Shown: positions 45,541 to 61,321, counted from the stretch's first letter. The stretch is 64,000 nt of DNA from Hydrogenophilales bacterium (GCA_024636675.1 JAGXGM010000036.1:62001-126000), one strand, 5' to 3'. Numbers and translations are program-made. Notes: generated by a model not told the origin, from the letters alone.

Positions 45541-45560
45541 ATATTACAGTTATATGTCAG
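45541..45560 (-). promoter_or_regulatory. Candidate PhoB-binding Pho box upstream of pstS
   Basis: Minus strand CTGACATATAACTGTAATAT resembles CTGTCATAWAWCTGTMAY (two 11-bp-spaced half repeats). Confidence 0.7.
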
Positions 45561-45570
45561 GAGGGGAAAA

Positions 45571-46935
45571 TCACCCGGCCGCGGCAGCAGTCCTTACAAC
45601 ATCGGCGATTGTTTCAGCTGTGTGTTGAACCTGTCCCGCATCACGTCCCTCCACCATCACCCGGATCAAAGGCTCGGTGCCGGATGCGCGCAGGACGACC
45701 CGTCCGTTGCCGTTCAGGGTACTCTCGGCTTCTGCGACAGAAGCGCTGACCGCCGGTACTGCACCCAGCTTGAAGCCTTTTGCCACCCGAACATTAATCA
45801 TGACCTGGGGGTAAATAGCCAGATCGGCGGTCATCATTTCCAGGGTTTCACCCGACTCACGCAAGGCGCGCAGCACCTGCAGGGCTGACACGATCCCGTC
45901 ACCGGTGGTGTGCTTGTCCAGGCACAGAATATGCCCGGAGGACTCGCCTCCAAGCATCCAGCCGTTGGTGTGGAGACGCTCGAGGACATACCGGTCCCCC
46001 ACTTTGGCGCGCTCGAATGGGATATTGATTCGCCCCAGCGCGTGTTCCATGCCGAGGTTGGTCATCAGAGTGCCGATCACGCCGCCCTTCATGTAGCCGC
46101 TTTGTGTGCGATGGCGGGCAATGATATAGACCAGCTGGTCACCGTCATAAATCCGCCCCTCGGCGTCGGCCATCATCAGGCGATCGCCGTCGCCGTCGAG
46201 CGCAATGCCAAGGTCCGCGCGATGAGCGCGCACCGCATCGGACAGCGCCTTGGTGTGTGTCGCGCCGCATTCGTCATTGATATTGAAGCCATTCGGCTCG
46301 TTGCCGATGGCGATCACCTCCGCCCCCAATTCATGCAGCACGTGCGGCGCGATGTGATAGGTCGCCCCATGCGCGCAGTCGACCACGATACGCATTCCGC
46401 GTAAATCGAGGCTGTTGGGGAAGGTGCTTTTGCAAAACTCGATATAGCGCGCCGCGGCGTCCTCGATGCGGCGGGCGCGTCCCAACTGGCGCGCTTCGAC
46501 TGTCACGATCGGATGATCCAGCCGCGCCTCGATGGCTTCCTCCACGTTGTCGGGCAGCTTCTGGCCGTTGGCCGAAAAAAACTTGATGCCATTGTCCTCG
46601 AACGGATTATGTGAAGCCGAGATCACAACACCCGCCTGCAGACGCAGGGCACGCGTCAGATAGGCCACCGCCGGCGTCGGCATCGGCCCGGTCATCAGCA
46701 CATTCACCCCGGCAGCTGTAAAGCCAGCTTCCAGAGCAGCTTCCAGCATGTAACCGGAGATACGGGTGTCCTTGCCAATCAGCACGGTCGGATGCTGATT
46801 CGGCGGCAGGCTGCCACGATCAGCCACCAGCACCTGCCCTGCAGCGTAGCCCAGATGCATCACAAATTCGGGGGTAATGGGGGACTCGCCCACCTTGCCC
46901 CGCACACCATCAGTGCCGAAATATTTACGTCCCAT
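45571..46935 (-). CDS. glmM: Phosphoglucosamine mutase
   Basis: [24 protein letters not shown]; active site [19 protein letters not shown]. Confidence 0.98.
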   Translation of the reverse strand: MGRKYFGTDGVRGKVGESPITPEFVMHLGYAAGQVLVADRGSLPPNQHPTVLIGKDTRISGYMLEAALEAGFTAAGVNVLMTGPMPTPAVAYLTRALRLQAGVVISASHNPFEDNGIKFFSANGQKLPDNVEEAIEARLDHPIVTVEARQLGRARRIEDAAARYIEFCKSTFPNSLDLRGMRIVVDCAHGATYHIAPHVLHELGAEVIAIGNEPNGFNINDECGATHTKALSDAVRAHRADLGIALDGDGDRLMMADAEGRIYDGDQLVYIIARHRTQSGYMKGGVIGTLMTNLGMEHALGRINIPFERAKVGDRYVLERLHTNGWMLGGESSGHILCLDKHTTGDGIVSALQVLRALRESGETLEMMTADLAIYPQVMINVRVAKGFKLGAVPAVSASVAEAESTLNGNGRVVLRASGTEPLIRVMVEGRDAGQVQHTAETIADVVRTAAAAG

Positions 46936-47764
46936 TCTCTTGTTCCTCCACCGCATTCCAGATAGCCAGCGCATCGCGCATGGCCGCTACATTGTGTACC
47001 CGGAGCAGGCGCGCGCCGCGCGCCACGGCCATCAAGTGCGCCGCCACCCCGGAAAACTCGCGCTCATCCACACTCCGCCCGGTAAGCGCGCCCAGCATGG
47101 ACTTGCGCGATAGCCCGGCCAGCACCGGCAGCCCTAGTTCTGCCAGGCAGCTCAAATGCTTGAGCAAGGCCAGATTGTGCGCCAGCGTCTTACCGAAGCC
47201 GAAGCCCGGATCGATCACCATCCGCTCGCGGCCGATACCTGCTGTTTCGCAGGCCGCAACGCGGTCCTGCAAGAACTGCCCCACCTCTTCCACCACATCG
47301 GTATAGCTTGGCGCCTGCTGCATGCGCTGCGGCTCGCCCTGCATATGCACCAGGCACACCGCCGCATCGGACGCCGCCACCCTTTCCAGCGCGCCGGGCA
47401 CGCGCAAGGCCATCACATCGTTCACCATCGCTGCCCCGGCATCGAGTGCCGCCTGCATTACCGAGGGCTTCATCGTGTCGATCGACACCACGCAGCCGTA
47501 GCCGGCGAGCGCCTCGATCACCGGCAACACGCGACGAATTTCCTCCGCGGCCGGCACTGTTGCCGCGCCGGGACGGGTGGACTCGCCTCCTACGTCGAGG
47601 ATATCGGCGCCTTGTTCCTGCAACTTGAAGCCATGCCGGATCGCTGCCTGCGCATCGCCCAGACGACCCCCATCCGAAAATGAATCGGGCGTGACATTGA
47701 CGATGCCCATGATGAGGGGCCTTGCCAGGGAGAGCCGGTGCGGGCCTGCGCGGAGAAAGGACAT
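46925..47764 (-). CDS. folP: Dihydropteroate synthase
   Basis: [20 protein letters not shown]...[16 protein letters not shown]...[19 protein letters not shown]. Confidence 0.97.
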   Translation of the reverse strand: MSFLRAGPHRLSLARPLIMGIVNVTPDSFSDGGRLGDAQAAIRHGFKLQEQGADILDVGGESTRPGAATVPAAEEIRRVLPVIEALAGYGCVVSIDTMKPSVMQAALDAGAAMVNDVMALRVPGALERVAASDAAVCLVHMQGEPQRMQQAPSYTDVVEEVGQFLQDRVAACETAGIGRERMVIDPGFGFGKTLAHNLALLKHLSCLAELGLPVLAGLSRKSMLGALTGRSVDEREFSGVAAHLMAVARGARLLRVHNVAAMRDALAIWNAVEEQENGT

Positions 47765-47793
47765 AAAAATGGAGGGGCCTAAGCCCCTCCATT
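47765..47793 (-). terminator. Terminator-like hairpin downstream of ftsH
   Basis: GGAGGGGC/GCCCCTCC stem; on the minus strand followed by ATTTTTA. Confidence 0.7.
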
Positions 47794-47817
47794 GTAGTGC
47801 GTGAAACCGAATCCGCT

Positions 47818-49707
47818 TCAGGCTTCCTGCACAGGCTCGGTGGTCGGTGCCGGTGCGCCCGGCTTGTCATCGCCGCCCGCTGGCGGCGGTGTAGTCGCGA
47901 GCGGCTTGGGTTGACGCACCGGGCGCCCGGCCATGATGTCGTCGATCTGATCGGAATCGATGGTTTCGAATTCCAGCAACGCGGCCGTCATTGCTTCGAC
48001 CTTGTCGCGGTTGTCCGTCAGGATTTTCTTCGCCACCGCGTATTGCTCGTCCAGAATGCGGCGAATTTCACCGTCGATCTTCTGCATGGTGGCTTCGCTC
48101 ACGTTCTTGTGCGTGGTCACCGAACGCCCCAGGAACACTTCGCCTTCGTTTTCGCCATACACCATCGGGCCCAGGGCATCGGACATGCCGTAGCGCGTCA
48201 CCATGTCGTGCGCGATGCTGGTGGCACGCTCAAAGTCGTTCGATGCGCCCGTCGAAATGCTGCCGACGAAAATCTCCTCGGCCACCCTGCCGCCGAACAG
48301 CATGCTGATCTGTGACAGCATTTCATCCTTATACAGGCTGAAACGATCCATGGTGGGCAACGACATGGTCACGCCCAAGGCCCGGCCACGCGGGATCACG
48401 GTCACCTTGTGCACGGGATCACACCCTGGCAGGGACATGCCGACCACCGCATGGCCCGACTCGTGGTAAGCCGTTTTTTTCTTGTCCTCGGGCGTAATCA
48501 CCATGGACTTGCGCTCGGCACCCATGAGGATTTTGTCCTTGGCCTTCTCGAAATCATCCATGTCGACCAGGCGTTTGTTGCCGCGGGCGGCAAACAGGGC
48601 GGCTTCGTTGATCAAATTGGCCAGATCAGCGCCGGACATGCCGGGCGTGCCGCGCGCCAGGATATCGGCCCGCACGTCAGGCGCGACCGGCACCTTGCGC
48701 ATGTGCACCAGCAGGATCTGCTCGCGGCCGCGAATGTCGGGCAGGCCCACCACCACCTGGCGGTCGAAACGGCCCGGGCGCAGCAGGGCTGGGTCAAGTA
48801 CGTCGGGACGGTTGGTCGCGGCGATGACGATGACGCCGGCGGTCGCTTCAAAGCCGTCCATTTCCACCAGCAACTGGTTCAGGGTCTGCTCGCGCTCGTC
48901 GTTGCCGCCGCCCAAGCCTGCGCCACGCTGGCGGCCGACCGCGTCGAGCTCGTCGATGAAGATGATGCAGGGCGAACTCTTCTTCGCCTGCTCGAACATG
49001 TCGCGTACCCGCGCAGCACCGACGCCAACGAACATTTCGACGAAATCCGAACCCGAAATGCTGAAGAAAGGCACCTTGGCTTCGCCTGCAATCGAGCGCG
49101 CCAGCAGGGTTTTACCCGTGCCGGGCGGGCCCACCATCAGCACGCCGCGCGGGATATGGCCGCCCAGCTTCTGGAATCGGGTCGGGTCTTTCAGGAAATC
49201 CACCAGTTCGGCCACGTCTTCCTTGGCCTCGTCACAACCGGCCACATCGGCAAAGGTCACCGGGTTGGCATTTTCGTCAAGCAGGCGTGCCCGGCTCTTG
49301 CCGAACGAGAATGCGCCGCCCTTGCCGCCCCCTTGCATCTGGCGCATGAAGAAGATCCAGACGCCGATCAGCAGCAGCATGGGGAACCAGGAAATAAGCA
49401 TGCTCACCAGGAATGACGGCTGCTCTTCCGGTTTGGCTTCGACCGACACATCGTTCTTCAACAGGTCGGACACCATCCACGGATCGTTCGGCGCATAGCT
49501 GGTGAAACGCTGCCCATCGCTGCGCTCGCCCTTCAGCACATTGCCCTCGATCACCACCTTGCTGATCTGCTGCTGGCGCACCTCTTCGATGAACTGCGAA
49601 TACGGCATCTGTGTCTGTGCGGTGCGCTGCGCGCCGAACTGATTGAAGACCGTCATCAGAACGACGGCGATAATCAGCCAGACAGCGATATTTTTGGACA
49701 AATTGTT
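47818..49707 (-). CDS. ftsH: ATP-dependent zinc metalloprotease FtsH
   Basis: Walker [16 protein letters not shown] region, zinc site HESGHAVVG; probable GTG start ([13 protein letters not shown]). Confidence 0.97.
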   Translation of the reverse strand, partial: NNLSKNIAVWLIIAVVLMTVFNQFGAQRTAQTQMPYSQFIEEVRQQQISKVVIEGNVLKGERSDGQRFTSYAPNDPWMVSDLLKNDVSVEAKPEEQPSFLVSMLISWFPMLLLIGVWIFFMRQMQGGGKGGAFSFGKSRARLLDENANPVTFADVAGCDEAKEDVAELVDFLKDPTRFQKLGGHIPRGVLMVGPPGTGKTLLARSIAGEAKVPFFSISGSDFVEMFVGVGAARVRDMFEQAKKSSPCIIFIDELDAVGRQRGAGLGGGNDEREQTLNQLLVEMDGFEATAGVIVIAATNRPDVLDPALLRPGRFDRQVVVGLPDIRGREQILLVHMRKVPVAPDVRADILARGTPGMSGADLANLINEAALFAARGNKRLVDMDDFEKAKDKILMGAERKSMVITPEDKKKTAYHESGHAVVGMSLPGCDPVHKVTVIPRGRALGVTMSLPTMDRFSLYKDEMLSQISMLFGGRVAEEIFVGSISTGASNDFERATSIAHDMVTRYGMSDALGPMVYGENEGEVFLGRSVTTHKNVSEATMQKIDGEIRRILDEQYAVAKKILTDNRDKVEAMTAALLEFETIDSDQIDDIMAGRPVRQPKPLATTPPPAGGDDKPGAPAPTTEPVQEA

Positions 49708-49814
49708 CACTCTTGCTCCTTGGTACAGCACATTTAATTCAAGCGCAGCACGTCAAAATCAAAATCCCAGCGCAGCAAATTTAGACTCATTCTAATCCGA
49801 CTCTTGCCGGCTTG

Positions 49815-50459
49815 TCACGGCAGCCTTGCCGCAACCGGACGACGTCCCAGCAGATAAACTTCGGCACTGCGATCGCGCGAGGCATCAGGCTTGCGGATCT
49901 GTACCTGCTCGAATGCCTGCCGCATCTGCGCCCGAAAGTCCTCAAAGCCGACACCTTGAAACACTTTGACGAGAAAAGCGCCATCTGGTTTCAACCAGTT
50001 CACAGAAAAATCGAGCGCCAGTTCGCACAAGTCATACTGTCTCGCCTGATCTGACAGCATCACACCACTAATATTGGGTGCCATATCGCTTAATACAAGG
50101 TCAACCCGTCCGTTTTGCAGCTTTCCTTCCAGCCAGGCCAGTGCCGCCGGCTCGGTGAAGTCGCCTTCCAGGCTGTCGACGCCGGGGATGGACGCCATCG
50201 GCAGCAGGTCGATCGCCAGCACTCGGCCCTGGCGCTTCATCTTTTCCACCGCCACCTGACACCAGCTGCCAGGGGCCGCGCCCAGATCGACCACCGTCAT
50301 GCCGGGACGCAACAGATGGTCGCGCTTGTCGATTTCCAGCAGTTTATACGCGGCGCGCGAGCGGTAGCCGTCCTGCTGCGCCTTTTTGACGTAGGGGTCC
50401 GTTACGTGTTCATGCATCCAGGCACTGCCCGACTTGGTTCGCTTCGGTTTCTGTGCCAT
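49815..50459 (-). CDS. rlmE: 23S rRNA (uridine2552-2'-O)-methyltransferase RlmE
   Basis: DPYVKKAQQDGYRSRAAYKLLEIDKRDHLLRPGMTVVDLGAAPGSWCQVA...VLSDMAPNISG. Confidence 0.96.
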   Translation of the reverse strand: MAQKPKRTKSGSAWMHEHVTDPYVKKAQQDGYRSRAAYKLLEIDKRDHLLRPGMTVVDLGAAPGSWCQVAVEKMKRQGRVLAIDLLPMASIPGVDSLEGDFTEPAALAWLEGKLQNGRVDLVLSDMAPNISGVMLSDQARQYDLCELALDFSVNWLKPDGAFLVKVFQGVGFEDFRAQMRQAFEQVQIRKPDASRDRSAEVYLLGRRPVAARLP

Positions 50460-50503
50460 ATCGTCTTTCAGCTACAATCCGCGCTCAGATTTAAGGAAGA
50501 AGC

Positions 50504-50800
50504 ATGAAATCACTCACGCCCGCACAACGGCAATACCTGAAGGGCCTGGCTCACACGCGCCAACCGGTGGTCATGATCGGCAACCAGGGTTTGACGGCTG
50601 CCGTTTTGAAGGAGATTGACCTGGCGCTGAGCGCGCACGAACTGATCAAGGTCAAGGCCGCCAGCAACGAACCGGATACGCGCCGCGTCTGGCTGGATGA
50701 AATCTGCACCGCCACCGGCGCGGCGTCGGTGCAACAAATCGGCAAGGTACTGGTGATTTATCGCGCCGCAGCCAAACCCGTCATCGCCCTGCCGGGCTGA
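50504..50800 (+). CDS. yhbY: YhbY-type CRM domain RNA-binding protein
   Basis: LTPAQRQYLKGLAHTRQPVVMIGNQGLTAAVLKEIDLALSAHELIKVK. Confidence 0.95.
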   Translation: MKSLTPAQRQYLKGLAHTRQPVVMIGNQGLTAAVLKEIDLALSAHELIKVKAASNEPDTRRVWLDEICTATGAASVQQIGKVLVIYRAAAKPVIALPG

Positions 50801-50817
50801 ATGCCGCCTGACCGGGT

Positions 50818-51276
50818 TTATCGCGCCAGTCCCGAACGCCAAGCCAGCAACAAGCCCAGCGCGCTCTGAATCAGATACAGAATGCTGGATATCCCATGCC
50901 AGCGCGCAAAGCGGTCGGCAAACACGCTCTGCATCACCGCATGCGGCAGTGCCTGATCCTTCAGGCTCTGCATGATGGGCTGGATGCCGAACAGGCCGGT
51001 CAGGATCAGGGCCAGCATAACCACCACCGCCCAGAAAAAAAACGTTTTCAGTGCGGTGGCGCCGTCACGCGCAATACGATAAATCAGCAGGTAGGCCGCT
51101 GCCGCGATGCCGATCCAGCCCATCACCTCGAACAGCTTGCCGGCCAGCATCCCTGCCAGCTGCTTGTCGCCCAGGCTGGCAAACAGCACCGGCGCGGCAA
51201 CGTAGCCAATCGCCCAGATGCCGCCGATCCACAACACCAGCATCGTGCTGGCGAGGCCATCCCAGAAACGGCGCAT
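50818..51276 (-). CDS. DUF4149 domain membrane protein
   Basis: LWIGGIWAIGYVAAPVLFASLGDKQLAGMLAGKLFEVMGWIGIAAAAYLL; four TM helices. Confidence 0.85.
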   Translation of the reverse strand: MRRFWDGLASTMLVLWIGGIWAIGYVAAPVLFASLGDKQLAGMLAGKLFEVMGWIGIAAAAYLLIYRIARDGATALKTFFFWAVVVMLALILTGLFGIQPIMQSLKDQALPHAVMQSVFADRFARWHGISSILYLIQSALGLLLAWRSGLAR

Positions 51277-51752
51277 TATTTGTATTGAACGTCCAGCACT
51301 TCGTACTGGCGCACGCCGCCCGGCGCCTGGACGTCAACGCTGTCGCCGGCATACTTGCCAATCAGCGCACGCGAGATCGGAGACGACACGGAAATCATGC
51401 CCTGCTTGATATCGGCCTCGTCGTCGCCGACGATCTGATAAGTGACGGATTCACCCGATTCGAGATCTTCCAGCTCGACCGTGGCACCGAATACGATGCG
51501 GCCATCCGCGTCCAGCGTCTGGGGGTCGATGATCTGCGCGTTGGAAAGCTTGCCCTCGAGGTCGGCAATGCGGCCTTCGATGAAACCCTGTTTTTCCTTG
51601 GCGGCATCATATTCGGCATTTTCCGACAGGTCACCCTGCGCACGCGCCTCGGCAATCGCCTGAATGACAGCGGGCCGTTCCACGCTCTTCAGTTTCTGCA
51701 ACTCGGCGCGCATCTTTTCTGCGCCCACGACGGTGATGGGGAATTTGCTCAC
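51276..51752 (-). CDS. greA: Transcription elongation factor GreA
   Basis: [51 protein letters not shown]. Confidence 0.97.
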   Translation of the reverse strand: MSKFPITVVGAEKMRAELQKLKSVERPAVIQAIAEARAQGDLSENAEYDAAKEKQGFIEGRIADLEGKLSNAQIIDPQTLDADGRIVFGATVELEDLESGESVTYQIVGDDEADIKQGMISVSSPISRALIGKYAGDSVDVQAPGGVRQYEVLDVQYK

Positions 51753-51769
51753 AAGCTTGCCTTTTCAGA

Positions 51770-54976
<3,207 letters not shown>

Positions 54977-54978
54977 GA

Positions 54979-56118
54979 TCAGTGTGCTCCGGCCTGATCG
55001 GCCATCAGCTTGATGAATCGGTCAAACAAATAGCTCACGTCGTGCGGGCCGGGGCTGGCTTCCGGGTGACCCTGGAAGCTGAATGCCGGGACGTCGGTGC
55101 GCGCAATGCCCTGCAATGAGCCGTCGAACAGCGAGACATGAGTGCTGCGGATATTGGCGGGAAGCGTCGCCGCGTCCACCGAGAAGCCATGGTTCTGGCT
55201 GGTGATCGCCACCCGCCCGCTGTCGAGATCCTTGACCGGATGGTTGGCGCCGTGGTGGCCGAACTTCATCTTCACGGTTTTGGCGCCCGAGGCAAGCGCC
55301 AGCAATTGGTGACCAAGACAGATACCAAAGGTCGGGATGCCTGCTGCGACCAGCTCGGCAATCGCTTCGATCGCGTAATCGCATGGCTCCGGATCGCCGG
55401 GACCGTTGGCAAGGAAAATACCGTCCGGCTTCAGCGCCATCGCCTCGGCCGCAGTGGCGGTAGCGGGCAAAATGGTCAATCGGCAGCCGCGCTCGGCCAG
55501 CATGCGCAGGATGTTGCGCTTGACGCCGTAATCGAAGGCCACCACATGAAAACGCGGCTCGGTCTGCTGACCATAGCCACGTCCCAGTTTCCATTCGGTT
55601 TCACTCCACTCGTAGGATGCCGCTACTGTCACCACCTTGGCCAGATCCATGCCGGCCAGACCGGGAAAGGCGCGCGCGGCTTCGAGGGCTTTGGCCTCAT
55701 TTACCGCACCGGCCATGATGCAGCCGCTCTGTGCGCCCTTCTCCCGCAGGATGCGCGTCAGCCGCCGCGTGTCGAGATCGGCGATCGCCACGATGTTCTG
55801 GTGCTTGAGATACTCGGTCAACGAAGACCCGGCCCGAAAATTTGAATGGAGGCGCGGCACATCGCGCACGACCAGACCGGCCGCATGGATGCGTCCCGCC
55901 TCAACGTCTTCGAGATTGATGCCGGTGTTGCCGATGTGTGGGCACGTCAGTGTCACAATCTGACACGAATACGAGGGATCGGTCAGAATTTCCTGATAAC
56001 CGGTCATTGCGGTATTGAACACCACCTCTCCGGTCGTGACACCGTCGGCGCCGATGGATAGGCCGCGAAACACCGAACCGTCAGCTAAAACAAGGATGGC
56101 GGGGTGGGCACGTGACAA
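54979..56118 (-). CDS. carA: Carbamoyl-phosphate synthase small subunit
   Basis: [19 protein letters not shown]...[34 protein letters not shown]. Confidence 0.98.
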   Translation of the reverse strand: MSRAHPAILVLADGSVFRGLSIGADGVTTGEVVFNTAMTGYQEILTDPSYSCQIVTLTCPHIGNTGINLEDVEAGRIHAAGLVVRDVPRLHSNFRAGSSLTEYLKHQNIVAIADLDTRRLTRILREKGAQSGCIMAGAVNEAKALEAARAFPGLAGMDLAKVVTVAASYEWSETEWKLGRGYGQQTEPRFHVVAFDYGVKRNILRMLAERGCRLTILPATATAAEAMALKPDGIFLANGPGDPEPCDYAIEAIAELVAAGIPTFGICLGHQLLALASGAKTVKMKFGHHGANHPVKDLDSGRVAITSQNHGFSVDAATLPANIRSTHVSLFDGSLQGIARTDVPAFSFQGHPEASPGPHDVSYLFDRFIKLMADQAGAH

Positions 56119-56155
56119 GGAAGACTCCGGAAAGCAGTAGTGGTGCAGGTGACAA

Positions 56156-56192
56156 AATTCAGGCGGGCCGCTTGCGCGAACCCGCCTGAATT
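56156..56192 (-). terminator. Terminator-like hairpin downstream of grxC
   Basis: AATTCAGGCGGG / CCCGCCTGAATT 12-bp stem followed on the minus strand by a T-rich tail. Confidence 0.75.
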
Positions 56193-56268
56193 GAATGCCA
56201 AAATTATAGCTGAACTGGCGCCTGGCTTCAATGCCCAGAGGGCCTGGGCGGGCTATTTCTCGCCTGTA

Positions 56269-56523
56269 TCAGGGCTGCAGATGATCCAGCGCGCCGTCCA
56301 TGTCGAGCTCGGTCAGTTCGGTGAAGCCGCCGATGCAGGTGCCGTCGACGACGATCTGCGGCACGGTGCGCGCGCCGTTGGTGACGACGGCGAATTCCTT
56401 CATCGCCTCGCGGTCGAGATCGATGCGGACTTCGTCGTAGCCGATGCCGCGCTTGTCGAGAAAAGCCTTGGCCTTGACGCAGATGGGGCAGGTGCCGGTA
56501 CTGTAGACCTTGACGGCGTTCAT
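56269..56523 (-). CDS. grxC: Glutaredoxin (GrxC-like, CPIC active site)
   Basis: VKVYSTGTCPICVKAKAFLDKRGIGYDEVRID...ARTVPQIVVDGTCIGGFTELTEL. Confidence 0.92.
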   Translation of the reverse strand: MNAVKVYSTGTCPICVKAKAFLDKRGIGYDEVRIDLDREAMKEFAVVTNGARTVPQIVVDGTCIGGFTELTELDMDGALDHLQP

Positions 56524-56558
56524 GGAATTTTCCTGTTTCAAGCGATTAATTAAGATTG

Positions 56559-57362
56559 CTATTTCAAACCCAGCACGTCGCGCATGTCGTACAGACCCGG
56601 CGCGCGGCCCTGCAGCCACTTGGCGGCACGCAACGCCCCCAGGGCGAAGGTGGCGCGGCTGCTGGCCTTGTGGGTGAGCTCGACGCGCTCGCCAATACCG
56701 GCGAACAGGAGCGTGTGGTCACCGACGATATCGCCGCCGCGCACGGTGGCAAAGCCGATGGCCTTGGGGTCACGCTCGCCGGTGACGCCCTCTCGCCCGT
56801 ACACGGCGCAGCTGGCCAGGTCGCGGTCGATGGCGCGGGCGACGGCTTGGCCCAGACCCAGCGCGGTGCCCGAAGGCGCGTCGACCTTGTGACGATGATG
56901 CGCCTCGATGATTTCGATGTCGTAGCCGTCGTCGAGCACCTGCGCGGCAAGCTCGGCCAGCTTCATCAGCAGGTTCACCCCCACGCTCATGTTGGGCGCG
57001 AACACGATTGGAATATGCTGCGCCGCGGCCGCTATGCGTGCGCGGCCGGACGCGTCAAAACCGGTGGTGCCGATTACCAGCGGAATACCGGCTGCCATGC
57101 AGGCATCGAGATAGCCGAAGGCGGCCTCGGGACGGGTAAAGTCGATCAAGACATGCGCACCCGGCAGCGCGGCAGCCGGCTGATCGGTGACATTCACGCC
57201 GCTGGCCGCGCCCCAGGCAGCGCCTGCGTCCTGCCCCACCAGCGGGCTGCCGGGGCGGTCAATGGCTGCATGCAGCACGCAACCAGCATCGGCCGCCACG
57301 ACTTCAAGCAGCGCGCGCCCCATGCGGCCAGACACGCCGGCGATCGCGGTCTGCACCGTCAA
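56559..57362 (-). CDS. dapB: 4-hydroxy-tetrahydrodipicolinate reductase
   Basis: [16 protein letters not shown]...[19 protein letters not shown]...[16 protein letters not shown]. Confidence 0.97.
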   Translation of the reverse strand: MTVQTAIAGVSGRMGRALLEVVAADAGCVLHAAIDRPGSPLVGQDAGAAWGAASGVNVTDQPAAALPGAHVLIDFTRPEAAFGYLDACMAAGIPLVIGTTGFDASGRARIAAAAQHIPIVFAPNMSVGVNLLMKLAELAAQVLDDGYDIEIIEAHHRHKVDAPSGTALGLGQAVARAIDRDLASCAVYGREGVTGERDPKAIGFATVRGGDIVGDHTLLFAGIGERVELTHKASSRATFALGALRAAKWLQGRAPGLYDMRDVLGLK

Positions 57363-57730
57363 GGCTGAAGACCTTCCCGGGCCGACTCAGGCGACGGCTT
57401 GGCCGCCGTTGCAGCCGGCACATCGCCTTCCATGCGCACCAGGGTGTCGCCCTCGAAAAAAAGCGTGATGCGCTTCTGCTCGGCAAGCCGGCCCGCTTCG
57501 TAATACATGTAGACGTAATCCCAGCGATCGGTACGGAACGGGTCGACCACCAGCGGCGTTCCCAGCAGGAATCGGACTTGCGAACGGCTAAGGCCGGGTT
57601 TCAGTCGCGCGACGTTTTCCTGGTCGAGCGCATTGCCCTGTTGCACATCAATGCGGTGGGGGCCGACATTGACGCTGGAACAGCCGGCGGCCAGGCTCAA
57701 AAACAGGGCGGAAATCAGGAAATGACGCAT
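57359..57730 (-). CDS. bamE: Outer membrane assembly lipoprotein BamE
   Basis: Lipobox [52 protein letters not shown]. Confidence 0.95.
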   Translation of the reverse strand: MRHFLISALFLSLAAGCSSVNVGPHRIDVQQGNALDQENVARLKPGLSRSQVRFLLGTPLVVDPFRTDRWDYVYMYYEAGRLAEQKRITLFFEGDTLVRMEGDVPAATAAKPSPESAREGLQP

Positions 57731-57809
57731 AGCCAGGAAACCAGGAAGGTTGGGGCGGTTGGAAAAAAACGTATCATAACGTATTCCCGTTCCTGTTCTG
57801 GAGCCCCCA

Positions 57810-58259
57810 TTGAGCCACCCATCCGATCTCAAGAGTATCGGTCTCAAAGCCACGCTGCCGCGCCTGAAAATCCTCGAATTGTTCGAGCAGAGCCACAAGC
57901 GGCACATGACCGCCGAAGATGTGTACCGGTTGTTGTCCGATGAAGGCCAGGATATCGGGCTCGCCACGGTCTACCGCGTGCTGACCCAGTTCGAGCAGGC
58001 CGGACTGTTGATTCGACACCATTTCGACAGCGACAAGGCGGTGTTCGAACTGAACCAGGGCGAGCACCACGACCATCTGGTCTGCCTGCAATGCGGCAAG
58101 GTCGAAGAATTTTTCGATGCCGAAATCGAAAAGCGCCAGACCCGCATCGCCAAGGAGCGCGGTTTTTCCATCCACGACCACTCGCTGCAGATCTACGCCG
58201 ACTGCATCAAGGAAAATTGCCCCAATCGCAAGCCGGCAGGCTCGCGTCACCGCGCGTAG
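57810..58259 (+). CDS. fur: Ferric uptake regulator
   Basis: [30 protein letters not shown]...[19 protein letters not shown] start. Confidence 0.97.
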   Translation: MSHPSDLKSIGLKATLPRLKILELFEQSHKRHMTAEDVYRLLSDEGQDIGLATVYRVLTQFEQAGLLIRHHFDSDKAVFELNQGEHHDHLVCLQCGKVEEFFDAEIEKRQTRIAKERGFSIHDHSLQIYADCIKENCPNRKPAGSRHRA

Positions 58260-59113
58260 GGCGCCACTGCCGCACACAGACCGGCCACGCCCTCGATCAG
58301 ACGCGGCGTGGGCCGATGCAGCAAGTCCGCATCCACTCGCACAAACGCTTTATTTTTCACTGCCGGCAGGCTGGCAAAACGCTGCCACGTGCGGCGCAGA
58401 TCGGGCGCGTCGGTACCGCTCACGATCAGTTCCGGTGCGCGCTGCAGCACAGCCTCGCGCGACACCACCGGAGAAAGCCCGCGCAGGTCGGCAAACACAT
58501 TGCGCGCGCCGCACAACGCCAGCGCATCGCTGATCCAGTGGTTGCCGCCCACTGTCATCAGCGGGCGATCCCATACCTGATAGAACACGTTCAGCGGCGG
58601 TTTACGCCCGCCCTGAACCCGCAGCGCGTCCAGCTGCGCAGAGTACGCCCGCGCCGCCGCCTCGCCTTCGTCGGCATGCCCGCTCGCCTGCCCGATCAGA
58701 CGCAGCAGGCGCGCCACGTCGTCGAGCCGGGTGGCCTGCGTGTGCAGCACGGGCACCCCCATTTTTCGCAGGCCATGGATGTCCGCCGCACGGTTGCCGC
58801 CGACCCAGACGATGACCAGGTCCGGCTTCAGCGCCAGGATGCGCTCGAAGTTGATGCGGCTGTAATCGCCCACGCGTGGCAGCGCCAGCGCCGCTTTCGG
58901 GTAATCGCTGGCGCTGTCCACCCCCACCAGCTGCACCCCGGCGCCGACGGCAAACAGCAGTTCGGTGAGATGCGGCGTCAGCGAAATGATGCGCTGCGGC
59001 GGTTGGGCGAATTCGATGGTTTGCCCGGCGTCGTCGACCACACGAACGGCGACGGCCTGGGCCGGCAGCGCCAGCAGCAACAGGCACAGCCAGAGAACGA
59101 GGCGGCGAATCAC
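58247..59113 (-). CDS. Cobalamin-binding periplasmic protein (BtuF-like)
   Basis: Signal peptide; [66 protein letters not shown] start overlapping the upstream stop (GTGA). Confidence 0.88.
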   Translation of the reverse strand: MIRRLVLWLCLLLLALPAQAVAVRVVDDAGQTIEFAQPPQRIISLTPHLTELLFAVGAGVQLVGVDSASDYPKAALALPRVGDYSRINFERILALKPDLVIVWVGGNRAADIHGLRKMGVPVLHTQATRLDDVARLLRLIGQASGHADEGEAAARAYSAQLDALRVQGGRKPPLNVFYQVWDRPLMTVGGNHWISDALALCGARNVFADLRGLSPVVSREAVLQRAPELIVSGTDAPDLRRTWQRFASLPAVKNKAFVRVDADLLHRPTPRLIEGVAGLCAAVAPYAR

Positions 59114-59706
59114 CAATCGACGCGCGGATTGCCGTGAAAGACAAGGCTCGCACGGCCGGCCTCGAAGCGCAGGCGCGTCAGCGAAGCGGTCGCCACTTCG
59201 ATCCGGTAGACATGTTCCAGCGGAATATGCAGCGCCCACGCCAGCGCCATGCGCATCACCCCGGCGTGCCCCACCAGCAGCACGTGCTGGCCGGCGTGCT
59301 GCACGAGCAAGTCTTCCAGCGCGGTGGCCACGCGCGCGTGAAAATCGACCAGCGGCTCGGCGCCAGCCGGTCGCGCGTTGACCGGGTCGGCCTTGAAGCG
59401 CGCCAGCGTGCCGGGCGCGTCCTGCTCGATCTCCGCGGCCGATCGGCCCTCCCACTCGCCGAAGCCGACTTCCTTCAGGCGCTCGTCGAGCGCCAGCGGC
59501 AAGCCATGGCGGCCGGCCAGCGTCTCGGCAAACGCGCGGCAGCGCAGCAGCGGCGACGAAACGATGTGCGTCCACGGCGTCGACTCGCCCACCGCCGCAC
59601 GCATCTGCGCCCAGCCCTTTTCAGACAGCGGATCGTCGATCTGGCCGCGATAACGGCGTCCGCCGACGGGCTCGCCGTGACGCATCAGATCAACGGTTGT
59701 GGTCAC
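59110..59706 (-). CDS. Histidine phosphatase family protein (alpha-ribazole phosphatase CobC-like)
   Basis: [31 protein letters not shown]...[14 protein letters not shown] start. Confidence 0.85.
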   Translation of the reverse strand: MTTTVDLMRHGEPVGGRRYRGQIDDPLSEKGWAQMRAAVGESTPWTHIVSSPLLRCRAFAETLAGRHGLPLALDERLKEVGFGEWEGRSAAEIEQDAPGTLARFKADPVNARPAGAEPLVDFHARVATALEDLLVQHAGQHVLLVGHAGVMRMALAWALHIPLEHVYRIEVATASLTRLRFEAGRASLVFHGNPRVDW

Positions 59707-60824
59707 GCCAGCAGTACCAGATTGTCGCGATGGATCAGTTCCGGCTCGTCCATATAGCCAAGCACCGCCTCGATCGCGCTGCTCGGCTTGCCGGCGATGC
59801 GGCGCGCTTCGCTTGCGCTGTAGTTGGCGAGGCCGCGCGCGATTTCGCAGCCGTCGGTGTCGACCACCGCCACCACTTCGCCGCGCGCGAATTCGCCGAG
59901 CACGCCTTTGACGCCAACCGGCAGCAGACTCTTGCCGTCCTCGCGCAGGGCACGCACCGCGCCATCATCGAGCACCACGCTGCCACGCAGCTGCAGATGA
60001 TCGGCCAGCCACTGCCGTCGTGCGTCGAGCGGCGCCTGGCGCGCCACCAGCTGGCTGCCGATCGCTTCGCCGGCTGCCAGCCGCAGCAGCACGTTCTCCT
60101 CGCGCCCGCTGCAAATCACGGTATGTGCGCCGCTACGGGCCGCACGCCTGGCGGCGAGTATCTTGGTCAGCATGCCGCCGGTGCCGACGCTGCTGCCCGC
60201 CCCGCCCGCCATGCGCTCGAGATCGGGGTCGCCGGCGTGGGCGTCCATCACCAGTGTCGCCAGTGGGTCCTTGCGCGGATCGGTGGTGTACAGGCCGGGC
60301 TGGTCGGTGAGGATGATCAGGCAATCGGCCTCAATCAGATTGGTCACCAGCGCGCCCAGCGTGTCGTTGTCGCCGAGGCGGATTTCGTCGGTGGCGACCG
60401 TGTCGTTTTCGTTGATGATCGGGATGACGTTCAATTCAAGCAGCGTGCGCAGGGTGGTGCGCGCATTCAGGTAGCGGGTGCGATCGGCCAGGTCCTCGTG
60501 GGTGAGCAGCACCTGCGCGGCATGCAGGTCATGGCTGCGAAAAATCGATTCGTAGGCCTGCACCAGACCCATCTGCCCCACTGCGGCGGCGGCCTGCAGT
60601 TCGTTGATCGCTTTCGGGCGCTTTTTCCAGCCCAGTCGCGCAATGCCTTCGGCAATCGCGCCGGAAGACACCAGCACCACTTCCCTGCCCTGCGCGGTCA
60701 GCGCCGCGATCTGCCCGGCCCAGCGCGACAGCGCGACATGATCAAGCCCGCGCCCCTCGGCGGTGACCAGGCTGGAGCCGACCTTGACGACGATGCGCCG
60801 CGCGTGTCGCACCACGGAATGCAT
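59703..60824 (-). CDS. proB: Glutamate 5-kinase
   Basis: [20 protein letters not shown]...[25 protein letters not shown]-terminal PUA domain. Confidence 0.97.
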   Translation of the reverse strand: MHSVVRHARRIVVKVGSSLVTAEGRGLDHVALSRWAGQIAALTAQGREVVLVSSGAIAEGIARLGWKKRPKAINELQAAAAVGQMGLVQAYESIFRSHDLHAAQVLLTHEDLADRTRYLNARTTLRTLLELNVIPIINENDTVATDEIRLGDNDTLGALVTNLIEADCLIILTDQPGLYTTDPRKDPLATLVMDAHAGDPDLERMAGGAGSSVGTGGMLTKILAARRAARSGAHTVICSGREENVLLRLAAGEAIGSQLVARQAPLDARRQWLADHLQLRGSVVLDDGAVRALREDGKSLLPVGVKGVLGEFARGEVVAVVDTDGCEIARGLANYSASEARRIAGKPSSAIEAVLGYMDEPELIHRDNLVLLA

Positions 60825-61321
60825 CAGCGTGCCGCTCGTCGCAGATTGCGTACGGCCGCATTGGCGTCCTGGACGTTGATGCCGTCGGGACAGAAGTGAT
60901 CTTCGAACAGCGCCTTGTGATACGACAGCAGCGAGCGGAACCTGATGCCTTCCCAGCCGGCGTTGCGTGCCTTTGACCAGGTGCCGTAGGGCTGGCCGTA
61001 GGCATACAGGCGGCGTTCGCCGGTGGCGCAGCGCATGCCTTCGAACGACACGTTCGTCGCCCCGCCGGCTGCTTCGATCACCACGCTGTAGCGCACCACC
61101 TTGTCCTTGCCGACGCTGATCGATGCCGTGTCGACGAAATGCCGGTTGCGCGTGGCGGACGAGACGTTGAACTCGACCAGATTTTCAGGCTTGGGATAGG
61201 GCGGCAGCTGGGTGGACAGTTCCATCCAGGGCTTGTCGCTCTCGAATTCGAAGTCGAATTCCCCCCATTCGGCATAGGCCGTCATGGGCAGGATCAGAAG
61301 CAAGGCGGAGAGAATTTTCAT
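60824..61321 (-). CDS. CNP1-like family exported protein
   Basis: Signal peptide [64 protein letters not shown]; adjacent to proB. Confidence 0.85.
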   Translation of the reverse strand: MKILSALLLILPMTAYAEWGEFDFEFESDKPWMELSTQLPPYPKPENLVEFNVSSATRNRHFVDTASISVGKDKVVRYSVVIEAAGGATNVSFEGMRCATGERRLYAYGQPYGTWSKARNAGWEGIRFRSLLSYHKALFEDHFCPDGINVQDANAAVRNLRRAAR

